A DNA stretch of 64,000 nucleotides from Craterostigma plantagineum (lineage: Eukaryota > Streptophyta > Magnoliopsida > Lamiales > Linderniaceae). Of this stretch, positions 12,301 to 25,533 are shown in pieces. The position numbers and the translations under genes were made by a program. The notes beneath the pieces were generated by a model, which saw only the letters and a list, made by a program, of their open reading frames with translations, had not been told where the DNA came from and did no database searches. Numbering within the stretch: the first letter of the stretch is position 1; each line of letters starts with the position of its first letter. The DNA lies in the NCBI GenBank assembly GCA_027422505.1, contig JAPQWV010000126.1:1405001-1469000 (forward strand), written 5' to 3'.

Positions 12301-14306
12301 TCTGACTCACTGTACTTTCTACCTGGTGTTATAGGTTCCACGGCTGGTACGAATGCACTCCAGTGAAATGGAGGTTAGTAACATTAAGCCTAGTAAACTA
12401 ATATGGGATGTACCACCTAACTGTCAGTATGTTAGATGGCGAAATTACATGTTTCTGAAAACAGGACGGATTTGTTAGCTTGTTCTAATGGTACTGTTCT
12501 TTTATGCAATTTTTTGTATCTCTTGTCCACAGGAAATCCAGCAAGCACATGCAGGAGAAATAGTTGCTGTGTTTGGCGTGGATTGTGCATCAGGTATAAA
12601 TGTCACAGCATGCAGATTTTCTTGCATTCACTCTTTTGTTTCCAGTTCTCCAGGCATAATATGTTTCGCCCCCCTTTACATGAACATATCACCTTGCATG
12701 TGATCTGTGTGTTTGATACTCGTGAGATTTTTTTACCAGGGGATACATTTACGGATGGATCGGTTAAATATACCATGACTTCAATGAATGTGCCCGAGCC
12801 TGTTATGTCATTGGCTATATCAGCTGTTTCCAAAGATTCAGGAGGAAATGTTAGTCATTAGCAAAAAAAAATTCTTTGTGTAACTTGATGCATTTTTTTA
12901 CTTGAAATATTTAGACTTCACATCTTTGATTTGCAGTTTTCAAAAGCTCTGAACCGTTTCCAGAAAGAGGATCCAACTTTCCGTGTTAGTTTGGATCCTG
13001 AAAGTAGCCAGGTATCTCATTTCTTGTATCATTGCCATACTTACCACATTCCCAGCGAATAAGCATTGAATACACCCAAGTTTGTATATTAATGTGAAAT
13101 TACTTAAAAGCCTCCACTTGATTTGTTTACCATGCAGACAATTATTTCTGGAATGGGAGAGCTTCACTTGGACATATATGTTGAGCGAATGCGGAGAGAG
13201 TACAAGGTGCTCTCTCTCTCTGTCTCTCTCTCTCTCTCCCCCTATTGTATCCCCTGACAATCCATTTGCAATCATTTTTATGATACAACTTTTGCTATGT
13301 ATTTATAACTTACTTTTATGATACAACTTTAGCTATGTCTTTATAACGTACTATCGCATTCTTCAGGTTGACGCCACTGTTGGTAAGCCACGTGTAAACT
13401 TTAGAGAAACGATAACACAGCGTGCTGAATTTGATTATCTACATAAGAAGCAGACTGGAGGTCAAGGTCAATACGGACGGGTCATCGGGTGATTTAACAT
13501 TCTTACTCGCTCTAATGTTTTACTTTTATCTCCTTTAGCTTTGGTAATTTTAAGTTTATGAGAGAGCCTCAAGTGGATAAAATAGTTGACACTTCACACA
13601 TCATGTGGCTGTACTATATACTTTTTTTTGCTCTGATTAGACATATGTGTAACCTCATTGATATCTCATAACAGATATATCGAGCCACTTCCAGCAGGCT
13701 CGGGAACTAAGTTTGAATTCGAAAACATGCTCGTAGGACAAGCAATCCCACCAAACTTTGTGCCATCAATTGAAAAGGGTTTTAAGGAAGCGGTCAATTC
13801 GTAAGTCTCAATATGTGTGATTTGTGCTGCAATAAATAGATAGTTAACATGTATGAGTACAGAAACCATAGACATGCAAATGTTAAGAACTGAAACTATC
13901 ATCACAGTCTTACTTCTTGGGAAGTATGAACCTCACGTCACATGTATCACCGCAGGGGTTCGCTTATTGGGCATCCCGTCGAAAATATCCGTGTTGTGTT
14001 GAATGATGGCAACTCCCATGCAGTGGATTCGAGCGAACTTGCTTTTAAGATGGCAGCTATATATGCCTTCAGACAGGTGCTGCCCCCTTCTTCTTCTTCT
14101 TCGATGCTTTGATACATGTATGTCTTTGCTAGTAGTTAGTAGTACCGTACAGGTGTACCCTTTTCGTTTTGGTTTTTCACTATTATACTTGTTTTTGTTG
14201 CAGTGCTATGAAAAGGCAAAACCCGTTATACTTGAGCCTGTGATGTTGGTGGAGTTGAAGTTTCCCTCTGAGTTTCAGGGCACTGTCATGGGCGATATCA
14301 ACAAGT

Positions 14307-14392
<86 letters not shown>

Positions 14393-14834
14393 AATTCGTG
14401 AGGTTTTTTTTCCTGGACGTTGACAGGAGAAAAGGCGTGATTGTTGGGAATGACCAAGACGGAGATGATTGTGTGATCAGCGCACATGTACGTATGATGA
14501 TAATAGTAAACCTCTTTTACTTGTTGTGTAATGGGGCAAATATTCATGCAAATCACTCTACTGCCTTTTTTATTCAGGTACCCTTGAATAATATGTTCGG
14601 TTATTCTACAACTCTGCGGTCGATGACACAGGTCAACTTCACCCTCTCATTAATTAGCTTGTTAATCGAATTTATATACATATGTATGCTTTTGAGACGT
14701 AAATAAAAAGGGGATATGATGAAATTGGTCAGGGAAAAGGAGAATTTACGATGGAATACTTGGAACATTCACAAGTTTCCCAGGACGTGCAGACACAATT
14801 GGTGAACACTCACAAGGCTTCGAAATCAAATTAA
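9389..14834 (+). CDS. MEFG1: Elongation factor G, mitochondrial (apparent 1-bp frameshift at exon 6)
   Basis: A translational GTPase catalysing ribosome translocation in mitochondria. Twenty exons were traced: 9389-9763, 10457-10678, 10820-10941, 11027-11177, 11327-11398, 11735-11831, 11915-12003, 12093-12159, 12335-12373, 12533-12593, 12740-12849, 12937-13011, 13138-13206, 13367-13488, 13675-13800, 13956-14076, 14204-14304, 14427-14487, 14578-14631, 14733-14834. They give about 744 residues, near the plant family length. An Arg/Ser/Ala-rich targeting peptide (about residues 1-45) precedes the G domain, with G1 AHIDSGKT at 63-70, G3 DTPGH at 130-134 and G4 NKLD at 184-187. Domains II-V follow, with [12 protein letters not shown] and a GQYGR segment. 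The join of exons 6 and 7 is out of frame by one base at an A-rich tract (11816-11831). Either the consensus has an extra A, or splicing differs there. All other joins are clean. Confidence 0.93.
14310..14388 (+). repeat. (TC)n microsatellite in EF-G intron 17
   Basis: About 40 uninterrupted CT units start five bases after the donor GT (14305-14306). They fill most of a 122-nt intron (14305-14426). A shorter CT tract lies in intron 13 near 13208-13238. Confidence 0.95.
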
Positions 14835-15437
14835 AAAGTAACGGCAGAAGCTTCGCCATTTTATGTTATTTGAGATTTGATGATATAGAAATGGTTATAT
14901 TACTATTATATATTGCGCAAAAACGTCAATGCAGTTTTGGATGGATGATCGTCTGCGAGTTAAAAATAAGACTCAATAAAATATCTTTACTCTTTCTTAA
15001 AGAGCGGTGTTTAAAAATTATTAAATTTGGTCCGTCAAATAGATTAGTGCTTTTATAATTTTATGCTTATTGTCTTTATTATTTTTAAATAACTTAATAA
15101 TATAAAATATTCAAAAACATAAAAATAATGGAAATAGAGAAGTATTAACACAACAGCGCTAAAAAAAGGCCCGAAAATAAAAATAGATTGAAATTTCGAT
15201 TATTAATAGATTTAGGAATGGGCTTAAGTTATAATATTTTTAAAATACAGCTCAAACAAATATTCAGCCCACTAAGTGGTCAATTTACGGTTCTTTTTTA
15301 ATCTTCTTCCCTCCTTCCCAAAAAAATAAAAATAAATAACAATCAATTTAGGGTTCTTAGGGTAGTTTGCGCAAAATTACTTTTCGTCTTCCTCACTTGC
15401 TTTTTGTTTTTTTGTGCATAGATTGTAAGTGCAGACG
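14835..15437 (+). other. Spacer between EF-G and the PDRG1-like gene
   Basis: About 600 bp of AT-rich DNA holding the EF-G 3' end and the upstream region of the PDRG1-like gene. It includes the 15225-15314 block shared with the NUP62 upstream region and a TTAGGGTTCTTAGGG telo-box-like stretch near 15347-15361. No coding exon is seen. Confidence 0.5.
15225..15314 (+). promoter_or_regulatory. Upstream block shared with NUP62
   Basis: Counterpart of 4864-4950. The order AAGTTATAA, AAATATTCAGCCCACTAA, GGTCAATTTA, pyrimidine tract is kept. It lies about 125 bp before the PDRG1-like start codon, whereas the NUP62 copy lies about 30 bp before its start. Confidence 0.6.
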
Positions 15438-16646
15438 ATGGATGAAGCAATGCACAGGTTCCAACAAGGTCTCATCGATGTCGAGATAGAAGCCGAGCAT
15501 CTTTTACTGGCTAGGCATGAGGTAGGTAACACTAAGGAAGGATCACAAAAAATAATTGATTGCTGTGTTTCCTTAACGATTCATTTGATTTGATGATATC
15601 GAAATTTCAGTTGGTCGAAATAGATAGGGTGAGGAATGGGAACAGAGAAGCACTGACAGCGCTAAGAAAAAGAGCTCGAACGACAAGAACAAGTGTCCCT
15701 TTGCCTTTTGAGTCGATCATGAAAGAGATCGAATCAATGCCTTTGGTTAGGGAGGTGTGTGCTACTTGCGGCGAGCACGACACGAGGGAAAAGACTATGT
15801 TAATGTTTCCCGGGACTGATATCTTCGCTACCGTCCCATTCCACGCTGCTCATACCATTTTAGACAAAGGTAATTGATCATCCAAAGTATGTGAGACAAT
15901 CTACTCCCATTGATTGCATTATCTCTAGTTTAGTTGCTGTATGTTTGGTTCTCATGTTCTTGAATAAGTTAACTTATTGAATTGGTTCAGCTTCTGTGGA
16001 ATTTCATTATGATCTTGTACTTGGAAAATCAATCTGATGGATGTGAGTTGGCTCTGTTATAGTTCAGTGGGATAAATCTTTGTGAAGCTTTCAATCTTGG
16101 TATCCTACTTGCTAGCTCGCCTCAATTTTGGATAATTTGAGAAGATATTTCACGTAGTCTCTGTGTCAACAATGCTATTACATGCCATCTAAAACTTATG
16201 ATTTATGGCTTGTTGTATGAAAGAATGATGCTTGAAAGACTATATTTGCTATGAAACCATAAACTGAAACAATGTCTTCAATTAAGATTCAGTATTATCT
16301 GACATCTTCTATATCCTACCTAGTTCAATACTTGGTGTTTCTTTTTTTTTTTTTCCTTAGTATTGCCTTTTTTTTGTTTTGTAGATCAAGAGCGCCTTGA
16401 TTTCGAGTCGAAGAAACTCCAAAGCTACGTGAAAGAGAAATCCTTTTCGATTTCAGAAAGAGGTGCACTTTCTGATAAAATCAGCCCTGGCGTCCTAAGA
16501 TCCCTCGTGGCCTTGACTGATAATAAACACAAGTAAAGCTATCTATCTTATCTCTTCACTAATATTAATATATAATCTTTTGTTTTCAGTTTGATTGTCA
16601 GCACTAATTATTCGTGTTTTAATACAGAAGAGATGATGAAGATTGA
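15438..16646 (+). CDS. PDRG1-like protein (p53 and DNA-damage-regulated, prefoldin-like)
   Basis: Exons 15438-15521, 15611-15869 and 16385-16532 are clear. A fourth, 16628-16646, follows if the donor AA|GTAAAG is used, giving about 169 residues. If the transcript is not spliced there, translation stops at 16534-16536 with about 164. The pattern matches human PDRG1: a leading EIEAEHLLLARHELVEID helix, then NREALTALRKRAR, then DQERLDFESKKLQSYVKEK. These form the two coiled-coil helices of a beta-type prefoldin fold. In animals PDRG1 belongs to the R2TP/prefoldin-like chaperone complex with RPAP3 and RUVBL1/2. A plant role in assembling RNA polymerases or PIKK kinases is inference. The middle insert VCATCGEHD has a CxxC pair that may be structural. 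Identification is from remembered family sequence. Confidence 0.8.
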
Positions 16647-17029
16647 TTGATCCACTGCATCCTCTCAAGTCACAGCGATCGCCAACGCTTGTAAACTGGG
16701 TACGAAAAATTTGCAATTTTCGTTAAATTTTGTTTTTTTTTTTTTAATTTTTCGTCGACTTCTGTGATTTCTGTGAGGTTAGGGAAACCGTGAATTACGA
16801 CTATGGGTGAAAAAAGAAGGTTAAATTCATGCATTGAATTGAAGTGTCCTCCTCGGTGTCTTAATTTATGATAATAGGCTTATCATAACCTAACTATTGT
16901 CTGAATAATAAGTATTCCATTCGTACGTACGTACCCTTCTAAACTTGTAGGAATCGAACATTATATACAAGTACTAGAGAAGAAGCTATGTTAGTAGAGG
17001 AAACCACCAACCTATCTCTATTATATATG

Positions 17030-17064
<35 letters not shown>

Positions 17065-20000
17065 ACCATCATGATTATAAAAATATAATCAGAATAAAAC
17101 AAACTATTGTAAACTTTTCAAGAATGACTCATTCTTTGAAAAATTGACACGAACTCTCATCATCATATCATAGGCCTTGAATGCAGACAACACACGAAAA
17201 GGAAAAATATTGCTTTTGAGTTGCGGCTGAATATTATCACAATCGAAAATCAATGTATTGTTGTTATTATTGTACCTTTTTTTCAAAGTCTAAATTATTC
17301 GCTTTATTGATTGTTTTTTAACGGTTGAGTTCATTCGATGTTGACAATTGAATGAGCCTTCTAAGCACGATTGCCTTATTATAATCATAAATTAAATTAA
17401 TTGCTGTCGGTAATAAGGAGTCCTGTCCCTCACTGTCCCGCAATTTCGTTCTTTGTATTGTATGGATCATTTGCGTGTAATAAAATTTCTGGTTTTTAAA
17501 TTATGGGGCTCGTTTAAAGCCGTGTTTATTACCTAAGTAGCGTCACAAACAATATACATATATCTTATATATTATATATTTGTGTTTGATCAGCACGAAT
17601 AGGACAATTCAAGGGAAGTGGCATGTGAAGATTAAATAATTAAATTCGATGTAGCATGAAAAAGTAATCCCCATATCATTAAAACTTCCCCACCATGATT
17701 GTGCTCGAAACTAACAAATTATATAGACAGAACATAATGATACTGTGTGCATGTGCTATAACGTTGCTTTCTGCTGACAATCTTTCCAGAATTCTTATGG
17801 TTTTGTTTGCATTTTCCGTCTCATCATTTTCAATAAATAGTATCCCACTTTTTGTTGATGTATGGAATCAACGTAAAACATACAAGCTTTTTCCTCTTTT
17901 CTTTTCGAACATTTATTTGATCAATTTTACCTCAAAATACTTTATATTCTCGACCTAATAGAAAAAAAAAAAAAAAAAAAAAAAAAGAATGAGAAACAAG
18001 GCTTAGAATTGGGTCCCTTTGCATATTAAATATCCATGTGAGTGAAAGGCAAACTTGTAAGAGATGTGTAGTGTCAATGTTTATTGCCCGTGCTTTCATA
18101 TCACACTTAAAAACTAAGGTCATCATGCTAATAATATTATTAAAATAAAAAACAATTAGGAAAGAAGAAAAATTTATATAAGTGAAGCAAGCAAAAGCTG
18201 TCATATTATCTACCACAAAAAGTTTTGTCCCAAGCTTTTATGTTAATTTTGCTTTACCAGCAGACAGAAACTTCCTGTCAAAGCAACTAGTCCCATCCCA
18301 CTCACGTTTTTTCATCCATTCATTTCATTTAAATAAAAAAAATAAATTAGAAGACGTTCAACTGATCCGCGTCAAGAACATAATTTTAAGATCCGTAGGG
18401 AGTTTTTTTGTAATTTGGAAGAAAGGGTGGGCAAAATAATAAATTAAAGCATGACTAGGTCGACATTCCGTACATAAATGGTCAACGTCTGTGTCAGCCT
18501 TTTCTATCTCTTCTACCACACTTTGCAGCGTAGTATCACTTCGCCAGCAAAGCAAACCCCCTAACTCAATTCAACAAAATATATCATATCTATTTTATTC
18601 AACGATTTTCTCAATCAAATCAGATATACAATTATAGTGTTTCTTTTTATATATGATAGAAATAAATATACGACCTCCTCACGACATGAGCATGTAAAAG
18701 TAGTAGTAGGATATATATCACAAGCAGACAGAATTACATCGTACGTCGGAGATCCGCTCGTATTATTACCTTCATGTCCTTACTACGTTCAATTTGGTAA
18801 CGTAGTACAACAAAAATATACATATGTGTATATATATTGTGCAAATTAACAGAAATATATTTAGATATTTTCAATTTTGTGGCCTTAAAAGTGCCCTAAA
18901 ATGGGTTAGATATAAAATGGTTATATTTAATGAAAATTATATTGTCGGTAATGAAATTAATTGCAAACTTAGGTGCCACGCGCCTGTGAAGCGCGTGGAG
19001 ATAGCAAGAATGTGGAGATCATGGAGAAGCGAAGGAAAGGACAGTTAAGATTATCCGATAATGATCGACCAATCGAGGCTACCTTATTTTAGGACACTGA
19101 CTTTCACGCGCCTAGAAATTTATTGTTATCACTTCGAGTTTTTTTGTGTTTTCCTTTTTACCTCTGCGGTGAAAATAAAAAATTAATACGTTGCCAAAAT
19201 AAAATATTTAACACCTACATCCTTAGTGAGGTGAATCTACTCATTTGTATAATCTATTTGCTAAGTCATTATCCTGTCAAAATTTTTTTTATATAACTAC
19301 TCGTTTGATTGTACATTTTTATATGTATATTATGTACACCACGTCACGCGTTTATATGGTAACCATGTACGTTTCTATATGATACCCTTAATGTGTTATA
19401 TGATGTATTATTTTCTCACTATTATGTTCCACAATACGTTTCTATACGGTACCTAAATGTGTTATATGATGCACCTTCCAGCGGATCAGATACCAATGTG
19501 CAATTCTAATAGGTACATACATATTAAAAAAACACTGACGGGGTACTGACTTGAAAGTTTTGATACAAATGTGTATTTTTTTTATAAATCCCAGTGTGAT
19601 GTGTGTGTTTATTGTCATTGGTTTTGCAAACTTATGCAAATCAGTAAAGGGAGTAAGTATTAGTTGCATAATGTATTAAGAATGTTTCCATATTTAAACA
19701 AAGTTCTCACAACATTAATATTCAATAATAAATACGACTTTTAATTGAAATTAATAACGACCAAAAAAATGTAATTGCAGCCTTTAAAAGCAGAAATGTA
19801 CTGTCCCTTGCTGCTTCCAAATATATTATATTAATTATATATATATATATATATTAGTACGACAGCCGAATTTTTCGACTTTAGAACTAATAATATATTA
19901 AATTTTATTGTTACATGATAGTGAAGTGGCACGCAACTGGCCACAAAGAGATCATGGGTGCAATTTCATTTAAATTATTTGAGATCGTTGTCTATTTGAA

Positions 20001-21495
20001 CTAGGAACGAACTCATAACTATAAGTCTTTGATTGATTTGAAATTCATACTATTTCCATAGTATTATTCAGTTTAGAGTTAGGGATCGTCCAATAGATGA
20101 CAATGAGGTTCTAAGTCAGAAGTATAAGTGTCTTTAAAAATACAAGACTATACAGAGAGAATTAGTTCATGCATAGAGAATTAGTTCATGGGGATTTTGT
20201 TTGTCTATTAACTGACAATGAGGTTCAAATTCGATTCAGACTGAACTTAATTGTATCGTGAGAATACAACGGACTTGTGTGGGGGGTGAGACACATGGCC
20301 AGAAGAATAATTCCTATTGAAGCATATGGTCGTCTCATAGTTGACAATGAGGTCGAGTTTCGACGATACTGAAAAAAAATCTTTTGGTAGAGAATATATA
20401 TTTTTTATTTTTTAAAAAAAAAAAAACTTTCCTAAATTGTAGACACAAAACAGACAAAGTCTCTCACTTAAAAGCAACTATTTATGGCCTATATGAGCCT
20501 ACACCACATTTACGAGCTAGCTAGGGTGTGTTTGACAGAAGTGGCTAAACGTAGCTTCCAATATGCACCAACTTAATTATCTATATAATTCAAGTGTTAA
20601 ATAACTTTCAATATAAAATAGCCCCAATTTCAGAGAAACAGTAATTGTTGTACCATATTTTAAATGTTAAAGACAGCTCGAAACAAAAGAACTCTTCGCC
20701 TATATCTGCTCTATCTCTGACCAAAAAGCCCCCCTCCACAGAACAAGTCTTCAGTTCAGATTATATCCTTTACTCCTACGCTTAGCATTATTATGACTTA
20801 GATTTCACTAACAACAAGACAAAAGCTAAATATATTGAAATGAATAAGCTACATGTGTCTATTTTTATTATACTAATTTTAGTCAGAAGACAAGTCAATA
20901 GGGGTTTGATTACAAAGAATCTGTCTCTCGTGCCTCTCTGTAGTTCCAAACTTTCACAAGTTGGGAGGAGTTTTACTTTTCACTGTCCAAACTATTTATT
21001 ACATGAACGTACACTCCCACATGCTAGAATTTTAAAAAAAAAATAATACTAATAAAATAAAATAAGAACTAAAAAAAGAAAGAAAACCCTCAAATACCGA
21101 CAATCTTCCTTAAACCGATCCCAATCTCTCACTACAGAGCCTTTCATCATATTATCAAATATCTCATTTCCCTAACCTACAAACACGGCACGAGACAGTG
21201 AAAGTCTTTTTATTTTTTACAGCCTTGTTTTTATTTTATTATTTTTTTAATATTTTCTAGCATTATAATATCTTCTCCCCTTTAAAGCTGACAGATTTCT
21301 TTCTCACTTCTCTCTCAATCTCTCTCTCTCCTTTTTCTTGATTCCCATAAGCTCGATAAAGAATGTCTTCCTTTCTTGCAACAACATCGTTCCCTTAGTT
21401 TAAGTATATATCGGATTCTCTCTAGGTTTTATTACATAGAAAAAAGAAAAAAAAAAGAAGAAAAACAGTACATCATCAAAAATCACTAGCTAACA
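16647..21495. other. Gene-poor intergenic region
   Basis: 4.8 kb of AT-rich DNA with no convincing exon. It contains an AT microsatellite near 17024-17058 and an A25 tract at 17962-17986. Two related segments lie at about 19368-19410 and 19435-19473. A GACAATGAGGT word recurs at 20098, 20213 and 20343, a remnant of some degenerate repeat. The last 250 bp are CT-rich (TCTCTCTCAATCTCTCTCTC near 21308) and are probably the 5' UTR of the SPL8-like gene. Confidence 0.45.
19368..19473 (+). repeat. Diverged ~67-bp tandem repeat
   Basis: TACGTTTCTATA followed by an AATGTGTTATATGATG block occurs twice, about 67 bp apart. It is non-coding, and the copies differ by small indels. Confidence 0.65.
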
Positions 21496-23299
21496 ATGTT
21501 GCAGTATGATTGGGGAAGTACTAATAGCAGCAATAATAACACAAACTCACAGTCGGCGGCGGCCGGCGGCGTAGTGCCAATCATCGACGACGACAACGGC
21601 GGCGGCTACGAACCCGACCCGTCCCTAACCATCTACAACCACCACGACCCGTTCGGCCAAACGGCTACCCACCATTTCAACCCGGAAACCCACTTCATCG
21701 ACCCGTTCAACAATCACCACCACCACCAAGCGACCACCGCCGCTCACGGCCACCACTTCGCCGCCAGCTCGGCCATGTACGACGCTTCGCAACGCGTGTA
21801 CGACACGCGCCACGACGGTTCGTACCCTCTTCCCCTGACCCTGGAGCCGAGGACGGGGTTCATCAAGCCCGAGCCCGTGGCCGGCGGGCTCGAGTGGGGC
21901 CTCGGCGGCGGAGGCGCGAGTAGCAGGTTGGGACTGAACCTCGGCGGGCGAACTTTCTACGCGGAGGACGACTTCGTGAACCGCCTTTACCGCCGGTCGA
22001 GGATGCTCGAGCCGGGCTCCGTCGCCGCCCCGAGGTGCCAGGCGGAGGGTTGCAACGCCGACTTGTCCCACGCCAAGCACTACCACCGCCGGCATAAGGT
22101 TTGCGAGTTTCATTCAAAGGCTTCCACGGTCATCGCCAATGGGTTGACTCAGAGGTTTTGCCAGCAGTGTAGCAGGTTCGGAAATTACCTGATTGCCCTT
22201 CTCCTTGAGATCCAACCATCCCTTTCTGTGGTTTGGGCTGAAGATATTAATAATATTATGAGATAAAAATCAAGTCTTTTTTTCTTCTTCCATCTCTCTA
22301 AATAAACTTGAACATGGTTTTGCGATCAATATAGTTTCTTAATATCAGTGTGCTATTTTATTACCATTTTAGTTCAGCTGCTTCTAGGCTCTACAGTTCA
22401 AGGCAAGCCCTAAAAAAAAGCTGTCTTCTTTTATGACATTGTGCTCATGCAATTATGCTCCTTATTAGTTTCAATCAAGAACCAGTTTTTACTCGGGGAT
22501 AGACTCTAATTGAGCAGCTGATCTTGGAAAGTGTGTGAAAGTACTGAACTGCCCTTTCATGTTGGAGCTTTAAGAAAGAGTACATATATGACACAAAATA
22601 AAAAAAAAAAATGCTAATGATTTTAGTTCTTCGCTTGTCGTAGTATAGTACTTTGGTTAGTTTGATCATCCCAAGGTGGGCACTTTTTAACTTCCCGAGA
22701 AAACTCAAACATACACTTCTTATATCATGTACTTATTAAACCCTTGCTTCATTTAGCAAACTTTCTGTGTTCTAACAACTCTCATCATCTTCTTAAAAAT
22801 CATTTCTTGATAGTAAACAATGGATTGTTCATTAAATTTTTTTTTTCAGATTCCATCTTCTCCCTGAATTTGATAATGGGAAGAGAAGCTGCAGAAAAAG
22901 GCTTGCCGATCACAATAGGCGAAGGAGAAAATCTCAGCAGCAACAGCCTAACAATAATCAAGAATCAGTTATTACCAATAAAAAGTCGTCTCAGCAGCTA
23001 GACAGCAGCAGTAATAATAATAATAATGCAGCTAACTCTTCGTCTGAAAATGCAACTAGTAAGTTATGATTATCACATATCATAAGTTAATTAGATCAAT
23101 TATTAGTCTTTATTTTTCGCTTACTCTTTTCGATATTTGCGCTTTAGGGTCGCCGCCAGATTCTAGGGTTCATTCATCTTCGGTCACCATAGCAATTTCG
23201 CCGCCGAGATTTTCAGTCGAATGCTTTGGATCGTATAACAACAACAACAGTGGAGCCTCAGTTTCATCTACAAGCTCTCTTTTTTATTCGAATGGTTGA
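21496..23299 (+). CDS. SPL8: Squamosa promoter-binding-like transcription factor, SPL8 type
   Basis: Three exons (21496-22175, 22850-23058, 23148-23299) join in frame to about 346 residues. The SBP DNA-binding domain starts near residue 180 with [20 protein letters not shown]. It contains the Cys/His ligands of both zinc sites and ends in the bipartite nuclear signal [17 protein letters not shown]. It binds GTAC-core sites in plant promoters. Orthology to SPL8 is supported outside the SBP domain by GLNLGGRTF with a following [12 protein letters not shown], and by the C-terminal [10 protein letters not shown] and SSLFYSNG, which match SPL8 tails. The usual miR156 target was not seen in the coding exons, as expected for the SPL8 clade. 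SPL8 acts in anther, sporangium and gibberellin responses in Arabidopsis. The exon 1 linker is rich in His, Asn and Gly. Confidence 0.93.
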
Positions 23300-25533
23300 T
23301 TTCTTGAATTTTCAATGGAGTAGTATTAAGTGGAATATTTTTTCAATATTCCATTATTATGATGAGCGAAAAGTAGTTGGAGGCACTTGATGAATGCATA
23401 GGGTGTGTGTAACTCTCGGAACTATTTATCATTATTAACAGCCTTAATTTAGATTCAACTGCATGTACATTATTGGTTGTGTGCATGCTTTCCATATATG
23501 AATATCGTACGTTCTTATGTTGTCCGGGAATTGAATTTTTTCGCTTTGCATGACTCAACTCTAGCTTTAAATAATTGACAGTTCATTTATTATTTTTTAT
23601 AAAGAATTTTATTTGTATATGAACATATCTCTTCCATTGTAATAATATGATCTGCAATGACCTGTTACCATTTAGGTGGTATTACTATTTCAGGCTACTT
23701 ATGCATTATATACTCTTCTGTCTGTCGCCCTTCGTGTTATCTTTTATTTCAAATTAAGGGATGAGTGTTTGAATTCTTTTACGAAACAAAAAAAAATTGG
23801 GAATTTATTTATTTTCCTAAGCATATATGATATGGCCACCCAGTCATTAAAAGGCTGTCTTTTCTGATGCATAGAGAGTCTGTCTTTCTTTTTTATTTTA
23901 TTTTCTTTTTCCCATTTTACAATTATTTCACGGATGGTTCATAATGTTTATTACACATACTGTTGAGTGTCATTCGTGTGAGGGGGAGATGACTGAGTGA
24001 ATATTCAACGACATTATTATTATAACATGCATGGGTCCGCATGTTTATTTAAAATATATATAGAGAGAATGTGCAGTAATTTTTTCAATATTATCTTCAT
24101 TCTGAATTTCTGAGGATCATCCGCTCAACTCACCTCATGCATTTATATTGGAAACAAATATTTAAATGAAATATCAGAAGTTCAGAAATCATAGTGTTGG
24201 CTGACTGGATTTATGATATGGTGAACTCAATGAAAATACAGTCTACAATGTCTTTTAGGACTGCATTTACGTGTGCCGTACAATTATTTGAATCTTGAAA
24301 GTATTTTATTATAAAATTTGCTTTCAGTCCACATGCATGTCGCACATATGCTATATTCGTGGCATGGGGATTTTTATAGGGCATTCTGAATATATCGATG
24401 TTTGTGGGTATGATCTGAAATCAAAATTTCTATATTACGACTAAATACGATGAAGAAGAACAAAGTATGAATTACATACATTAGAAAATATTAAATTTGG
24501 AGAATCTTGCAATATCTCATGAGGCTGCTTTTAGGTCGTATTTAAAGTTGTATGGGCCCCACTCCAAAACCCTCGCAACCGAAGACATTTAATGACTCTT
24601 GTTACAGTAGAATGTGACAGCAGTGGAATATTTTAACATATTAGTGAAACCATATATATATGTATTTATATTTAGACCAGTGATATTAAATTTCTTGCAA
24701 ACGGGTCCTTAGAGAACTGCAATGTTGAGTGGACGGTCAATAAATTATTAAATGTAGTAGTTGAATTTAACTACTGGTTGAGGCCCACTTCTTGTAATAT
24801 TTGTATGTTTCTTTTACTTGCTAGAGTAACATAATCATGTTTTTTTACTTGCTAGACTACTATACCATCACATTATGTAATATCGGGCTTTGTCTTCCAT
24901 AAATTATATAGAATTGTGTAGAAAATGAAATCCATAGTCCCACTGCGTGGCAATTTATCCTTGCCCAAACTATGTAGCCTGGCCCATTGTACTCGAAAAT
25001 GAAATTACAAAGATATTATATATCATCCCTTGAACATCTCTTTCAACTTACAAATAGCACGCCCCAAGTTAACAAAAAAGAAATGTACAATTATGTACAC
25101 AAATAAAAACGTGATGTTATAATAAAAAATAGGATGATATTACAGTACGTGCACTTCAATAAAAACATATTGGTTCTCTAACCGACTTATACATAAAGAG
25201 CGGAGTCCTTCGCACGTTAGTTCACGAGTGATCATGACAGTTAACGGCGGTTGGATCAGTTCGTTACAGTTAGCCATACAACAACTAACGTTTCTTAGCT
25301 TCAAACTCAATTTAACTCAAAAACACTCATCCTTCCTGAGAATGACCGAATGATCGATCTGTACATTTGTTGTACCTAATTACAAAAGAAACATCCAATC
25401 CTAAAATTCTATTCACTTTTCGTCCGAGACGTGTTGTAATAAGCTTGCTTCTTCATACATATATATTTCCCCTATATCGAGCTTCTTCTCTATAGCTAGC
25501 TATCGACATTTGACTTAAGCCATAAACTATAAC
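23300..25533. other. Intergenic region between SPL8-like and metalloproteinase genes
   Basis: 2.2 kb of AT-rich DNA with no credible coding exon or recognised repeat. A GCTAGCTATCGA stretch at 25495-25507 lies just before the metalloproteinase start. The promoter and 5' leader should be within the last 150 bp. Confidence 0.45.

Noticed and set aside
14275..14556. Minus-strand frame encoding an Arg-Glu repeat
   Set aside because: Produced entirely by the (CT)n microsatellite in EF-G intron 17.
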